Shown here: positions 14,850 to 24,246 of the stretch, piece after piece
Layout: each line of letters begins with the position of its first letter
How positions within the stretch are numbered: the stretch's first letter is position 1
Assembly: GCA_003169845.1 (NCBI GenBank)
Contig: PNAG01000002.1
Coordinates: 62,001-126,000 of the forward strand
Length of the DNA: 64,000 nt
Reading direction: 5' to 3'
From: Candidatus Dormiibacterota bacterium
GTDB taxonomy: Bacteria > Chloroflexota > Dormibacteria > Dormibacterales > Dormibacteraceae
The notes under the pieces: model-generated
What the model was told of the DNA's origin: nothing
The model's database searches: none
The model's input: the letters and a program-made list of their open reading frames with translations, nothing else
Made by a program: the position numbers and the translations under genes

Positions 14850-15197
14850 AACTTACCTCGGCGTGATTCGAAGGGAATCATCCCTGAGGAGGAGATTGAA
14901 CTGGCGTCCAGTCGGTCCAAAAGTCCAGCACGAACACCTCGCGGACGCTTCCGCGATCTCACGGGCGCGATGCTACTCCGCCCCGCGGGTCGGCCGTGAG
15001 CTCCTTCGGCAGCAATCGGTCGCAGTCAGCCGCAGGAACAGTTTCGAAGTCAACCGCTGTGTACGTGGGCGATGAAAGAGCCACACCGGGTGAACCGGTT
15101 CTCGGGGCTCAGATCAGGGGCAGGACGTTATTTTTGGAGGCCCGTAAACCGTGATGGATGGTTCGCTTCATGGACGATACCGTCCGCCACCCTCCTC
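14850..15197. other. Intergenic stretch between kinase and methyltransferase genes
   Basis: About 350 bp upstream of the kinase and downstream of the methyltransferase. It must hold the kinase-regulator promoter, but I see no clear -35/-10 pair, repeat or small gene. Confidence 0.4.
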
Positions 15198-15926
15198 TCA
15201 TTCCGGACGTAGCGCGAAGAACACAAACTCTTTTCCTGGTCGATCGGGCGCCCCGCGGACTTCTTTCACCGCATACCCGTGAGCGACCAGGGTTGCCTCG
15301 ACCTCGTCACGCTCGCGGAAGCGTAGCGTCGAATCCGACGTGAACACCTGCCCGTCCAAAGCGAATATCCCCGTCCAACGGAACGTCACCAACGACCCGC
15401 TGACGTCGATAACCTGTTCCCAGCTCTCGACCGGGCCAACGCCCGGAATCTCCGTGACCTTGTGCGTGGCGGCGCGGTTCCAATCGTGCCACGCACCCTT
15501 TGCCGGATCGCGGGTCTCGAACACGAGATAGCCGCCAGGCCGCAGCGCGTCATGCACTCCACGCAATGTTGTATCCCAATCTGACGGGTCAACGATCGCT
15601 TGGGCAACATTCCCAGTCATGGTGGCAAGGTCAACCTGCATCTCGGGTAGTGCTTTGACATCACCGCAGATCCATCTCACTCGCTCACCGTTCGTCTTGG
15701 CTCGCGCAACATCGAGCGAGGCGCCCGCGGGGTCGAGGCCGGTTACCTCAAGGCCGCGATCGGCCAGCAGAAGGGCAAAAGTGCCTGTTCCGCAACCGAC
15801 GTCCAGTACGCGATGAGCACCGAGCTCCCCCGCGATAGCGACGTATACATCGAGGTCGCTCCGGTCGGGGTCGAGAGCGTCATAGATCGCGGCCAGCCGC
15901 GGATGCTCGAATATGGGATCAGCCAC
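15198..15926 (-). CDS. Class I SAM-dependent methyltransferase
   Basis: A 242-residue protein with motif I VLDVGCGTGTFALLLADRG near residues 40-58, VTGLDPAGASLDVAR (motif II), and YLVFETRDP in the post-motif region, typical of small-molecule methyltransferases with a Methyltransf_25 core. Start GTG 15926 gives the family-like N-terminus VADPIFEHPRLAAIYD; a TTG at 15992 would add 22 residues with no support. Substrate unknown. It lies between the two integration-scar repeats. Confidence 0.8.
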   Translation of the reverse strand: MADPIFEHPRLAAIYDALDPDRSDLDVYVAIAGELGAHRVLDVGCGTGTFALLLADRGLEVTGLDPAGASLDVARAKTNGERVRWICGDVKALPEMQVDLATMTGNVAQAIVDPSDWDTTLRGVHDALRPGGYLVFETRDPAKGAWHDWNRAATHKVTEIPGVGPVESWEQVIDVSGSLVTFRWTGIFALDGQVFTSDSTLRFRERDEVEATLVAHGYAVKEVRGAPDRPGKEFVFFALRPE

Positions 15927-16070
15927 GCCGCCAACAATGACCGAAAAGGTATCTACATTGCCTTGCCTAGCTGGGCCCTCCGGACGGGTCAACGCGTCGC
16001 CGTTGATGAGACTTCACATCGATGAGGGAATGGGTTGCGTGCTCGGCTTTGAGGTCCGACCTGGCGTTCG

Positions 16071-16225
16071 CCGGATCACAGCCGTATCACGCATTCCCGG
16101 AAACGGACGGTTCCGACAGGTCACAGAAGGACACGAAGGCCCCGCCATTTGAGTTCAGATGGCCCCCAGAGAACGCGCCGGGACACCGGAGGACACGCCG
16201 CCGACACGGTTCGGGACCGTGAGGC
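16071..16225 (+). repeat. Integration-scar repeat, copy 2
   Basis: Repeats the arm block (GGATCACAGCCG, then TATCACGCATTCCCGG) and the GACACCGGAGGACAC to tRNA-Pro anticodon-arm block seen at 10742-10925. Identity stops just after CCGTGAGGC, so the T-arm and acceptor are lost here. This suggests the cargo between 10.7 and 16.2 kb (vapBC, membrane protein, two-component pair, methyltransferase) was carried by an element at a tRNA-Pro site, or that two elements integrated in tandem. Confidence 0.6.
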
Positions 16226-16589
16226 TTCGGCGCTCTATTAGTTATTCTCGAAACCGGCTTCTCGATCGAAGGCATCCTCAGGTGCTAATTAGCGCACCCA
16301 GGTTTCGATGAGCCCACGGATACTCCAGGATCTCACGCACTTCAGAGGTTGGGGCGAGGAGGAGAGTTCGAAGAGCGTCCACTAAGGGGAGCCAAATCCG
16401 ATCTCAAAAGTCGTCGCCTTCCGGGCGGCCGTGTCGGTCGCTGAAATCAGTTTTGAATCAGTTGTTGTCTTTTTGGCTTCAACCATTACCGAGGTCGGCA
16501 CGTGACACCCGTCAGTACTGCTTGTGGGGCGGCAAAAGTCCCTCCGCCCGGACCAAATCAACTTTTGCCCCCCTACAGCACCGAGCCGC

Positions 16590-16733
16590 ATGAACCACGT
16601 CGTATTCCCGGTCTGGATCAGCGCTACCCGCTACCTGAACCTCCTGTTCATGGCCTTCCTCGCACGAAGCGAGGAATGTGACCGGCTCGACCTACTACGT
16701 CGACTGCTTGCGGAGGCGACGCCCTCAGGGTAG
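16590..16733 (+). pseudogene. N-terminal fragment of a cytochrome-b561/molybdopterin oxidoreductase
   Basis: The first 25 codons read MNHVVFPVWISATRYLNLLF followed by MAFLARS. This matches the start of the intact gene at 17799 (HVFNILFISLMMRSG) in pattern: one haem-b helix start of the same family. After the Ser-Glu junction the frame diverges and stops. I interpret a second, broken copy next to its intact paralogue. Confidence 0.45.
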
Positions 16734-16756
16734 CTGCCATTTCTCTGCCGGCTGGG

Positions 16757-17701
16757 CTAACGGAGAGGCGCCGGGAGGCGGACCTGGACCTTTCCATTCT
16801 CCTCGCGGACGAGGAAGGCGGGCTGGTCAAACGTGGCTGGCCCGTCCTTAACAGCGCCGTCGACGACGTAGAACCGTGAACTGTGCCAGGGACAGCTGAC
16901 GATGTCGCCCTTGAGCTTGCCTTCGTCGAGCGGGCCGCCGGCGTGGGAGCAGGTCGCGGCGATGGCGTTGAGGCGATCTCCGAGACGGACCAAGAGGACC
17001 GGCATATCGCCAGCCTGGGCCCGAACCAGCTTCCCCTCGGGGAAGTCCGCCATCGAGCCGACATCGGTCCAGTTGGTCACCCCCTCGACGAAGGCGTTGC
17101 GATTGACCATGGTCCCCATTCCAAAGCTCAGGTGGCCGCCAAGGAAGGCGCCGAAGAGGGCTACGAAGTAGGCCAAGCTCGAGACTAGGACGCCGGCGAA
17201 GACGAGACCGCCGCCCGGCTGGTAGCGGAGGAGTAGCGACGCGATCATCACCAACAGGACGATGGTCATGATCAAGCCATGGATGCTCGCGTATCGACTC
17301 TGCCTGCCGGAGGTGCCGGTGTAGTCGGTGTAGCCCGTGGCGGCCGATGCGACCATGCCCAGGATGCCGATGATTAGCGCGAAGGTCCCGACCACGGGAG
17401 GAAGGGCCCGGAAGAATATTGCCAGCCAGTCGGCCAGGAACATCACTGTGAATCCACCGAGAGGGACTGCGGTCAAAGCGGGATGCAGCGGATGGCCGAG
17501 CGGTTTGGTGCCATGAAGAAGACTTTTGAGTCCCTGCCCGGGACCGCCGAGAGCCATGTAGAACTTCAGGATCGCGTCTTGAACGACTTTCGTAGGACGG
17601 TCGAGCCACGCCGCGCTGTCTATCCACCGGTCGAGGGCGGAGCGGTTGCGCTCGATGTTCTCGCGGGATTGGACCACAGTCCGCTTGTGTTTGTCGGCCA
17701 T
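16757..17701 (-). CDS. DUF2231 membrane domain fused to a Rieske [2Fe-2S] domain
   Basis: 314 residues. Residues 60-200 form four hydrophobic helices of the DUF2231 type (HPLHPALTAVPLGGF). Residues 205-314 are a Rieske ferredoxin domain with both ligand motifs, CSHAGGPL and CPWHSSRF (CxH and CxxH). It should pass single electrons at the membrane. The gene is divergent from a cytochrome-b/molybdopterin oxidoreductase with 97 bp between starts, so they may form one electron-transfer system, with the Rieske protein taking electrons from, or giving them to, the b-type haem. Confidence 0.85.
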   Translation of the reverse strand: MADKHKRTVVQSRENIERNRSALDRWIDSAAWLDRPTKVVQDAILKFYMALGGPGQGLKSLLHGTKPLGHPLHPALTAVPLGGFTVMFLADWLAIFFRALPPVVGTFALIIGILGMVASAATGYTDYTGTSGRQSRYASIHGLIMTIVLLVMIASLLLRYQPGGGLVFAGVLVSSLAYFVALFGAFLGGHLSFGMGTMVNRNAFVEGVTNWTDVGSMADFPEGKLVRAQAGDMPVLLVRLGDRLNAIAATCSHAGGPLDEGKLKGDIVSCPWHSSRFYVVDGAVKDGPATFDQPAFLVREENGKVQVRLPAPLR

Positions 17702-17798
17702 ACAGCAAGATTAAGTCGAGGAGCCACCTCAGCGGCCGCGATTCATAATGGTGACCCAGCCAGATCGCGGCGAGACGGCCCGGCAAAGGGAGCGTTGA

Positions 17799-19292
17799 TT
17801 GGATCTCGATTACCCGCTGTTCGTCCGAGTCGCTCATGTCTTCAACATTCTCTTCATCTCCTTGATGATGCGGAGTGGAATGGAGATCCTGAGCTCCTTT
17901 CCGAAGCTGTATCTGAACGATCATTGCCGACCTGGCTCGGAGTGGTTGCGCTTGTCCAGGAAGAAGACTCCAACGGATCGTCCATGGATGGGCCTGGAGG
18001 AGGAGGTGACATTCCCGGTGTTGGTATCGCTACCGGGCAACCGGGAATTGGGTCTGGCACGCCATTGGCACTTTGCGGTGGCAATGGGCTGGATGCTGAC
18101 AGGGGTGATCTACGTTGCCCTGCTGCTCTTCGGTTCCCAGTGGCAGCGCTTGGTGCCGACCAGCTGGGCGATCTTCCCGCAGGCCTGGCAGGCGTTGGTC
18201 GTGTACATGACCTTTCACCTGCCTCCAGATGGCAACCCGTACAACGCGCTCCAGCAATTGACATACTTCGCCGTGATCTTCGTCCTGGCTCCGATTCAGA
18301 TCGCGACTGGGCTGGCGATGTCGCCTGCATTCAGCGGACGCTTTCCTTGGTACCTTCGCTTCCTTGGCGGCAAGCAGGTCGCCCGCAGCGCGCACTTCAT
18401 CGGGTTGTGCCTATTCTTCGCCTTCCTGATTGCGCACACTGCCATGGTGATCATCAATGGCGTGCCGAAGGAATTTGCCAAGATCTTCCTCGGCTCCGAT
18501 CTCGCCAGTTCTTCGTTGGCCGTGTATGTGGGTCTCACCGCGATCGCGGTCGTTCTCTTGATCAACATCGGGGCGACATTGGTCACGCGCCGCAACCCAC
18601 GTCAGTTACAGCACGCGCTGGGAGTGCTGGTCGATCCGATGCAGCGCGCGCTCTCGCGACTGCGCTCGCACCAGCACTACCTTGCCGGCGACATCACGCC
18701 CACCGACGAACTATGGGTCAATGGTTATCCCCCGGCGAGTGCCGAATACAGGGACCTCGAGAAGACCGCCTTCAAAGGCTATCGGCTGGAAGTCCGAGGT
18801 CTGGTCGACCGACCCCTCTTGCTGAGCCTCGACGACCTGCGCCGGTTGGATCGCCGTGATCAAGTGACGAAACACAACTGCATCCAGGGATGGACTGGTG
18901 TCGCCGCGTGGGGCGGTGTGCCCTTCGCAACTTTGCTAAAGCTCTGTCGGCCGCGCGCGAACGCTCGCTACGCCGTCTTTCACGCCTTCGATGACAAGTC
19001 CACCTCGGGCAACCAGAAAGAAAAGGAGATTGGCGGAGGTATCTTTTACGAAGTCGTGGATCTACGACTGCTCGCCGATGAGCAGAGCATCCTGGCCTAT
19101 GAGCTCAATGGGGCGCCGCTCCCAACCAAGCATGGTGCCCCGCTCCGCCTGCGGGTGGAAGTTCAGCTCGGCTTCAAGATGGTCAAATGGATCCGGGCCA
19201 TCGAGTTCGTCGAGGACTACGCCGCGTTCGGTGCGGGTCAAGGTGGGTGGCGAGAGGATCACGCTTACTACAGCAACCAGGTCGGGATTTAG
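17799..19292 (+). CDS. Cytochrome b561-like domain fused to a sulfite-oxidase-type molybdopterin domain
   Basis: 497 residues. The N-terminal 270 residues hold several membrane helices with histidines typical of b561/FdnI cytochromes (LFVRVAHVFNILF, MTFHLPPDG, RSAHFIGLCLFFAF, LIAHTAMV). The C-terminal 210 residues are a YedY/sulfite-oxidase-type molybdopterin domain, with the Mo-ligating cysteine in KHNCIQGWTGVAAWGG. TTG 17799 with a GGGAG site is the best start. The fusion puts the Mo active site and the quinone-linked haem in one chain. The substrate (sulfite, sulfoxide or other) is unknown. Confidence 0.85.
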   Translation: MDLDYPLFVRVAHVFNILFISLMMRSGMEILSSFPKLYLNDHCRPGSEWLRLSRKKTPTDRPWMGLEEEVTFPVLVSLPGNRELGLARHWHFAVAMGWMLTGVIYVALLLFGSQWQRLVPTSWAIFPQAWQALVVYMTFHLPPDGNPYNALQQLTYFAVIFVLAPIQIATGLAMSPAFSGRFPWYLRFLGGKQVARSAHFIGLCLFFAFLIAHTAMVIINGVPKEFAKIFLGSDLASSSLAVYVGLTAIAVVLLINIGATLVTRRNPRQLQHALGVLVDPMQRALSRLRSHQHYLAGDITPTDELWVNGYPPASAEYRDLEKTAFKGYRLEVRGLVDRPLLLSLDDLRRLDRRDQVTKHNCIQGWTGVAAWGGVPFATLLKLCRPRANARYAVFHAFDDKSTSGNQKEKEIGGGIFYEVVDLRLLADEQSILAYELNGAPLPTKHGAPLRLRVEVQLGFKMVKWIRAIEFVEDYAAFGAGQGGWREDHAYYSNQVGI

Positions 19293-19837
19293 GAACCAAC
19301 TAGCTGAATCTCACTGATTACGATCTCCGCTTGGCCGGAACTCGCGGGGTCACCGACGTGCTGCTGCGCGAGGGCGGTCTCGGCCCCGGTGCGCTGGCCT
19401 CCGACGCCCTCGGCACGGAAGGCGTCGACCGCGACGATCGTGGTCGGCGACACGCCCCACGACGCCGCTGGAGACCCGAGTACTGAGTTCGATCATCGCC
19501 GGAGGCTAGCAGCGGGCTCAAGTGAAGCTCTCCCCCCTCCCAATCACTGCCCTAGAGGCGGTCGTGGGTATTCGGATTTGGTTTTGCCCCCCGACAGGTA
19601 CTCGGACGGGTTGGTTAAGTGCGAGACTCTGATTTCGGATCGATGGACTAGGTCCTATGGACGCTGACAAAGTCAAACTCTCGCAAGACGGTCGCACGAC
19701 TGTTGTCCGCGCAGGCAACGCGGTACTGCGGCCCGTAGCGCCATGGACTGCAACTGTCCACGCTGTGGGAGGGCAAGACTCAATCCGACGAGATCGGCGA
19801 CCCTGTCACGATGCTCGAGCTAATCAGCCCTTCTCCG
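19293..19837. other. Non-coding stretch with no recognised feature
   Basis: No frame here has family character or a ribosome-binding site. It precedes a transposase remnant and is probably mobile-element debris. Confidence 0.4.
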
Positions 19838-19975
19838 CACGCTGGCCAGGCTCTTTCGCGACCGGCGCGACCTCATGGTCGAGAACCTGCTTTTGCGGCA
19901 CCAACTCCTGCTTCGCCCGAAGCGAGTTTTGCCGCCCTCCAACCCTCGGGCCGAGTTCAAGTTGATGCACTTATA
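19838..19975 (+). mobile_element. Transposase N-terminal remnant
   Basis: In one plus-strand frame the DNA reads TLARLFRDRRDLMVENLLLR followed by HQLLLRPKR and then a stop after about 45 codons. This is the conserved helix found at the start of DDE integrase/transposases of the type whose N-terminus runs RxLxxENLxLRxQLxxL. No catalytic core follows, so the element is dead. The remnant contains the second copy of the 20-bp repeat also found at 1894. Confidence 0.55.
19953..19972 (+). repeat. 20-bp exact direct repeat, copy 2
   Basis: Identical to 1894-1913 and in the same orientation. It lies at the end of the transposase remnant, coding EFKLMHL before the stop, which suggests both copies derive from the same mobile element family. 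Confidence 0.6.
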
Positions 19976-20262
19976 GCGAATACGGGGCACCCGGTGGTCG
20001 TATGTATCAACCGAAGCGGAATCGCGCAACCCTGGCCGCGTGGCCGGGTTGGCTACTGAATGGATATTTGCGCCCGACAGCTTCGGAAATTCCAGTTCCC
20101 TCGGAAGCTGAGCGGCATCGACTCGAGAGGTCGCGTTGGTGTTCCGGTTCTCATCGACTGGCACTCCCTTACACTACCGTATTGCTATCTTCAAATCTAC
20201 AGAGGGACGGCGCAAGGCTGAGCGTCAAACTCCTGTCGCACCAGGCGGGGCTGATTGGATTA

Positions 20263-20652
20263 ATGACTGAAACCCTTCAGGGCTTCAAGGCGGAGTTGTT
20301 CAAGGCACTCGCCAACCCGGCCCGAATTCGCATCCTCGAGTTGCTGCGCGATGGTGAAAGGAGCGTCACCGAGCTCCAGCACGCGCTGGGGACTGAGGGG
20401 TCCACGGCATCGCAGCAGCTGGCGATTCTTCGTATGAAGAGCCTTGTAGACACACGAAAATCTGGCAACAACATCTTTTACAGTCTTCGCGATCCGCAGG
20501 TGAACGCTCTACTTGCGGTCGCGCGCCAGATGTTCGACGCGCACCTGGTGCAGCTCCAGGCGATATCGGCCGAAGAGCCAACCTCGCGTCAACCGGCCAG
20601 GGCCGGGAATCGGCGTCGCCGGCTCATTCGAACATCGCCTCCCTCGTCTTAA
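20263..20652 (+). CDS. ArsR-family winged-helix transcriptional regulator
   Basis: 129 residues with an ArsR/SmtB HTH: FKALANPARIRILELL, then SVTELQHALGTEGSTASQQL, and the wing KSGNNIFYSLRD. The CxC metal motif of classical ArsR is absent, so it may sense redox state, a small molecule or act by default. ATG 20263 begins the conserved part. The basic Arg-rich C-terminus is unusual. It lies about 100 bp upstream of the hydrogenase cluster on the same strand and is a likely regulator of it. Confidence 0.8.
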   Translation: MTETLQGFKAELFKALANPARIRILELLRDGERSVTELQHALGTEGSTASQQLAILRMKSLVDTRKSGNNIFYSLRDPQVNALLAVARQMFDAHLVQLQAISAEEPTSRQPARAGNRRRRLIRTSPPSS

Positions 20653-20756
20653 GCGTCTTGGCCCGCACAAATCGAGCCCTTGCGTAAGCCGCTCGCCGGG
20701 GTCCCGGCCACAGCGCCCGGGAATGGCGGCCGCGACCAAGTGGTTGGTGCGACCCG

Positions 20757-22715
20757 ATGACGGCGCCCGCGTGGCTGTTGATCATCGGCGCTGTTGTCAC
20801 CTGCGGCGGCATCGTGGTCTCGGCCGTGCCGCAAAGCATGCGCACGGGCCTCGCGATGCAAGCGCTCGGCGTAGCTCTGATCGGAGCGGCTGGTGGGATG
20901 GTCGTAGTCGGGGACGGGAGCGTGGGTAGCCAGTTCAGTAACGGCTTCGGCCCTACCGTCGGGGTGGACCCGCTCAGCGGCTTTTTCGTTGCTTCGATCG
21001 CGCTCGTCTCGACTCCGGCGTTGATCTATGCCCGCGGGTACCTGAGCGAGTCACACCATGCTCCGGCCATCGCTGTCACGACCGGCGTGTTCGTGCTCGC
21101 GCTGGTCGGCGTTGTCGTCGCAAGGGATGCAGTCACCTTCCTGATCATGTGGGAGCTGATGAGCGTCGCCCCTGCCGTCGCCATCCTGCTGGTAAGCCGA
21201 AGCCCGGAGACCTGCCGGGCCGTGCTGATCTATCTCGGATCGACCCACCTTGCGGGCGTGGGAGTCTGGCTGTCGATGCTCACGCTTGCCCACCTGGGCG
21301 TATTCACAGACCCCCATTCACTCGCGGCACAGCCGATGGTGGTGCAGTCGCTGCTGGCCGGCGCAGCGCTGGTGGGATTCGGCACCAAGGCCGGCCTGAT
21401 GCCGCTGCATTCATGGCTTCCGCGTGCACACCCGGCAGCACCCAGCCACGTGTCGGCGGTGATGTCGGGCATGATGATCAAGGTCGCGCTGTACGGGCTG
21501 GTGCGGATGCTGTTCGAGTGGCTTGCTCCACTGCCCGCGTGGGTCGCGCCGGTGCTGCTGGGGGTCGCCGCCCTGTCGTGCGTCGCGGGCGTTCTTTACG
21601 CGCTGATGCAACACGAGCTCAAGCGGCTTCTCGCGTTCCACTCGGTCGAGAACGTGGGCATCATCTCGCTCGGCCTGGCCGCCGCCCTGCTTGCAGCGTC
21701 CGCGGGGCAGCGCCAGCTTGCCGCCCTGGCGTTCGCGGCCGCGATGCTGCATACGCTGAACCACGCGCTCTTCAAGTCGCTGCTATTCCTGTGCGCCGGC
21801 TCGTTCCAGAAGCAAGTTGGGAAGCTCGACCTTGACCGTCTGGGTGGCCTCCTGCGCACGATGCCACTGACCGGCGCCTCCTTCCTGGCCGGGTCGATGG
21901 CCATAGCGGGGGTGCCACCGTTCAACGGCTTCGCCTCCGAGTGGCTGACGCTGCAGGCCCTCGTGCAGCTTGCCCTGCATGGCAATCCGACCGGAACGGC
22001 GTTGGGCGCCCTCGGTGCGGCTGCACTTGCCGCCACCGCCGCGCTCGCGGTGTTCTGCTTCGTGAAGGTTGTTGGGCTCGTCTTGTTGGGCCCCCACCGG
22101 CAGAAAGCTGTGGCGAGCTCACACGAGGTGCCCCCGTCCATGACGGGACCGGTGGTCGTCCTTGCCGCATTGTGTCTTGCCATCGGCGTGGCGCCAGGGG
22201 TCGTGCTCGGTCAAATGGGGCATCTGTCGCCGTTTGGCGCCCTCCCCGCAAGCGCGGTCGGCATCACGCTGGCCGTGCCCGGAAGTGGAGTGTTCGCACC
22301 AGTGGCGCTGGCCGCCTTTGTCGTGCTCTGCACCGCCGTATTGCAGCTGGCGCGACGAAGGGCAGGCACCACCGCCCCCAGCCCGATGTGGATCTGCGGT
22401 CAGGTCCCGGACAGCCGGCTCGCATGGACCTCGGCCGGGTTCACGAAATCGTTGCTGCTGGTGCTCACCGTCGTTCTACGCCCGCGACGCACCGTGAGCG
22501 TCGAGCTCGATGGAGTGCTCGTGCACAGCGTCGTACACGAATCGGACGTTCCCCACCTGTTCGACGAGCTGCTTTTTCGCCCGGTGCTCGGTCGTGTGCT
22601 GGCCGCCAGTCGGCTGCTACGCCGGACGCAGTCGGGCAGCCTGCGCGCATATCTGACCTACCTCCTGGTCACGCTCGTCCTCGTACTGGTGGTCGTTCGA
22701 GTGGGGGTGGGCTGA
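20757..22715 (+). CDS. hyfB: Hydrogenase-4 component B (NuoL/Mrp-antiporter-like)
   Basis: A 652-residue polytopic protein with at least fourteen helices and the proton-conducting-transporter core (LIMWELMSVAPAVAILLVSR; TKAGLMPLHSWLPRAHPAAP; SAVMSGMMIKVALYG; AFHSVENVGIISLG). The HSWLPRAHP motif and helix-embedded Lys/Glu residues form the ion pathway. HyfB is the antiporter-like arm of membrane-bound [NiFe]-hydrogenases. It is the first gene of the cluster and overlaps the next by 1 bp (TGATG). Confidence 0.9.
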   Translation: MTAPAWLLIIGAVVTCGGIVVSAVPQSMRTGLAMQALGVALIGAAGGMVVVGDGSVGSQFSNGFGPTVGVDPLSGFFVASIALVSTPALIYARGYLSESHHAPAIAVTTGVFVLALVGVVVARDAVTFLIMWELMSVAPAVAILLVSRSPETCRAVLIYLGSTHLAGVGVWLSMLTLAHLGVFTDPHSLAAQPMVVQSLLAGAALVGFGTKAGLMPLHSWLPRAHPAAPSHVSAVMSGMMIKVALYGLVRMLFEWLAPLPAWVAPVLLGVAALSCVAGVLYALMQHELKRLLAFHSVENVGIISLGLAAALLAASAGQRQLAALAFAAAMLHTLNHALFKSLLFLCAGSFQKQVGKLDLDRLGGLLRTMPLTGASFLAGSMAIAGVPPFNGFASEWLTLQALVQLALHGNPTGTALGALGAAALAATAALAVFCFVKVVGLVLLGPHRQKAVASSHEVPPSMTGPVVVLAALCLAIGVAPGVVLGQMGHLSPFGALPASAVGITLAVPGSGVFAPVALAAFVVLCTAVLQLARRRAGTTAPSPMWICGQVPDSRLAWTSAGFTKSLLLVLTVVLRPRRTVSVELDGVLVHSVVHESDVPHLFDELLFRPVLGRVLAASRLLRRTQSGSLRAYLTYLLVTLVLVLVVVRVGVG

Positions 22716-23635
22716 TGCGCGGCAACGTGCTTGCAATCGCGGTTCAGCTGTCAGGACTGGTGCTGGCGCCCTTGCTTCCCGGCGTCATCCAAACCATCAA
22801 GGCTCGCCTGCAAGGGCGGGTCGGCACCTCGCCCCTTCAGCCGTATCGCGACCTGCGCCGGTTGTGGGGAAAGCGATCTGTGGCGCCGTACGACTCCACG
22901 TACGTGTACCGGTTGGCACCGTCACTCAGCGCGGCGGCTCTTGCATGCGCCGTGCTCGTCGTGCCGATCGGGGCTAGCACGATCGGATGGTTAGGGTCAG
23001 ACATGCTCGTGCCGATCGGTCTTCTGGCCCTCGCACGCTTTTCGACCGCTGCCGCCGCCTGGGACCCGGGCGGCGGGTTCTCGCTGATGGCCGCCGGCCG
23101 CGACCTCATGTTCTCGGTCTTTGCCGAACCCCTGCTGCTGCTTGCGTTCGTGCTGGTCGCAATCGGATCCCACTCCACCGACCTTGTGCAGATGGTCGCG
23201 GCGGCGGGCGACCCGCACGTTGCGACGTTGCCGGCGCACTGGTGCGCGGCGTTGGCCTTCGGCCTGGTCGTGCTCGTGGAGACCGGCCGCCAGCCGATCG
23301 ACAACCCCGATACCCATCTGGAGCTGACGATGGTGCACGAGGGTCCGCTGCTCGAATATGCGGGACGCGATCTCGCAATGCTGCAATGGACGGCGGCCGC
23401 GCGCCACTGGCTCATGCTCGTGCTGGCAGTCACCTTTTTCGTCCCGATGCCTGCACCCGTTCCGTGGAACCTGCTCACGCTGGCCTTGGGGGTGGCAGGC
23501 CTGTGCGCGCTCGTCGCGCTGGTGGAAACCTCGTTGGCGAAGATGCGAATCCTGCGTGTACCGGTCCTGCTCGGCGCGGGCGTCGCCATCTGCATGATCG
23601 GGCTGGCATCGTGGATCGCGCAAGGTGCCCTGTGA
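22715..23635 (+). CDS. hyfC: Hydrogenase-4 component C (NuoH-like)
   Basis: 306 residues and eight or so helices of the NuoH/HycD family, which anchors the hydrophilic arm to the membrane. Diagnostic segments are GVIQTIKARLQGRVG, the polar PLQPYRDLRRLWGK loop, DPGGGFSLMAAGRDLMFS, and ETGRQPIDNPDTHLELTMVH, whose acidic residues lie at the quinone/ion channel in Complex I. It overlaps hyfE by GTGA. Confidence 0.9.
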   Translation: MRGNVLAIAVQLSGLVLAPLLPGVIQTIKARLQGRVGTSPLQPYRDLRRLWGKRSVAPYDSTYVYRLAPSLSAAALACAVLVVPIGASTIGWLGSDMLVPIGLLALARFSTAAAAWDPGGGFSLMAAGRDLMFSVFAEPLLLLAFVLVAIGSHSTDLVQMVAAAGDPHVATLPAHWCAALAFGLVVLVETGRQPIDNPDTHLELTMVHEGPLLEYAGRDLAMLQWTAAARHWLMLVLAVTFFVPMPAPVPWNLLTLALGVAGLCALVALVETSLAKMRILRVPVLLGAGVAICMIGLASWIAQGAL

Positions 23636-24246
23636 CCTCGCTCATCGCCACCGCTTGCGTCGCGCTGGGGCTCGGGGTGGTCGTGGTCCGCCGCCGGTCG
23701 GTCGCGCTTGCACTCGTGACGACCCAGTCGCTGTTGCTCGCCGGTGTGGCACTTTGGCGCACTGGCGGGCACCTCGAGCTGATGCCCGCAGCCGGTGGAC
23801 TGCTCCTCCGCGCGATTGCGATTGCAACGATCCTGGGCATCGGCATCGCCCGCACCCGCGAGACGCGGCCGGTGCGGGCCGGCATCGAACCGATAGCACG
23901 GGCCGTGATCGCCCTGGCCGCGCTGCTGGCGATCCCAGCGCTGGTACCGGCCCTTGGGTTCGGTGACCCGAACGCACAGCGCGGGGCGATCGCGCTCGGC
24001 GTGCTCGGGATCGTTGTCGCACTCACGCGCCGTGCGACGATCTTGCAGATTCTTGGGATTGTCATCGCCGAGAACGGAGCAACCCTCGCCGCGCTTTCCG
24101 CCTCGAGCGCGGTGCCTGACGTGATCGAGCTCGGTGTCATCTTCGACCTTCTGCTCATCGCAGTCGTTGCGAGCGCCTTCCACACGCGAATCTTCGGCGA
24201 GTTCGGATCAGGCGACTCCGCTCACCTCCGAGAGCTCCATGACTGA
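23632..24246 (+). CDS. hyfE: Hydrogenase-4 component E (NuoK-like)
   Basis: 204 residues, six or so helices, homologous to HyfE, whose C-terminal half corresponds to NuoK. The GVIFDLLLIAVVASAF region and a glutamate in IVIAENGATLAAL match NuoK-type transmembrane Glu positions. GTG 23632 overlaps hyfC by 4 bp and the stop overlaps hyfF. Confidence 0.8.
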   Translation: MTSLIATACVALGLGVVVVRRRSVALALVTTQSLLLAGVALWRTGGHLELMPAAGGLLLRAIAIATILGIGIARTRETRPVRAGIEPIARAVIALAALLAIPALVPALGFGDPNAQRGAIALGVLGIVVALTRRATILQILGIVIAENGATLAALSASSAVPDVIELGVIFDLLLIAVVASAFHTRIFGEFGSGDSAHLRELHD

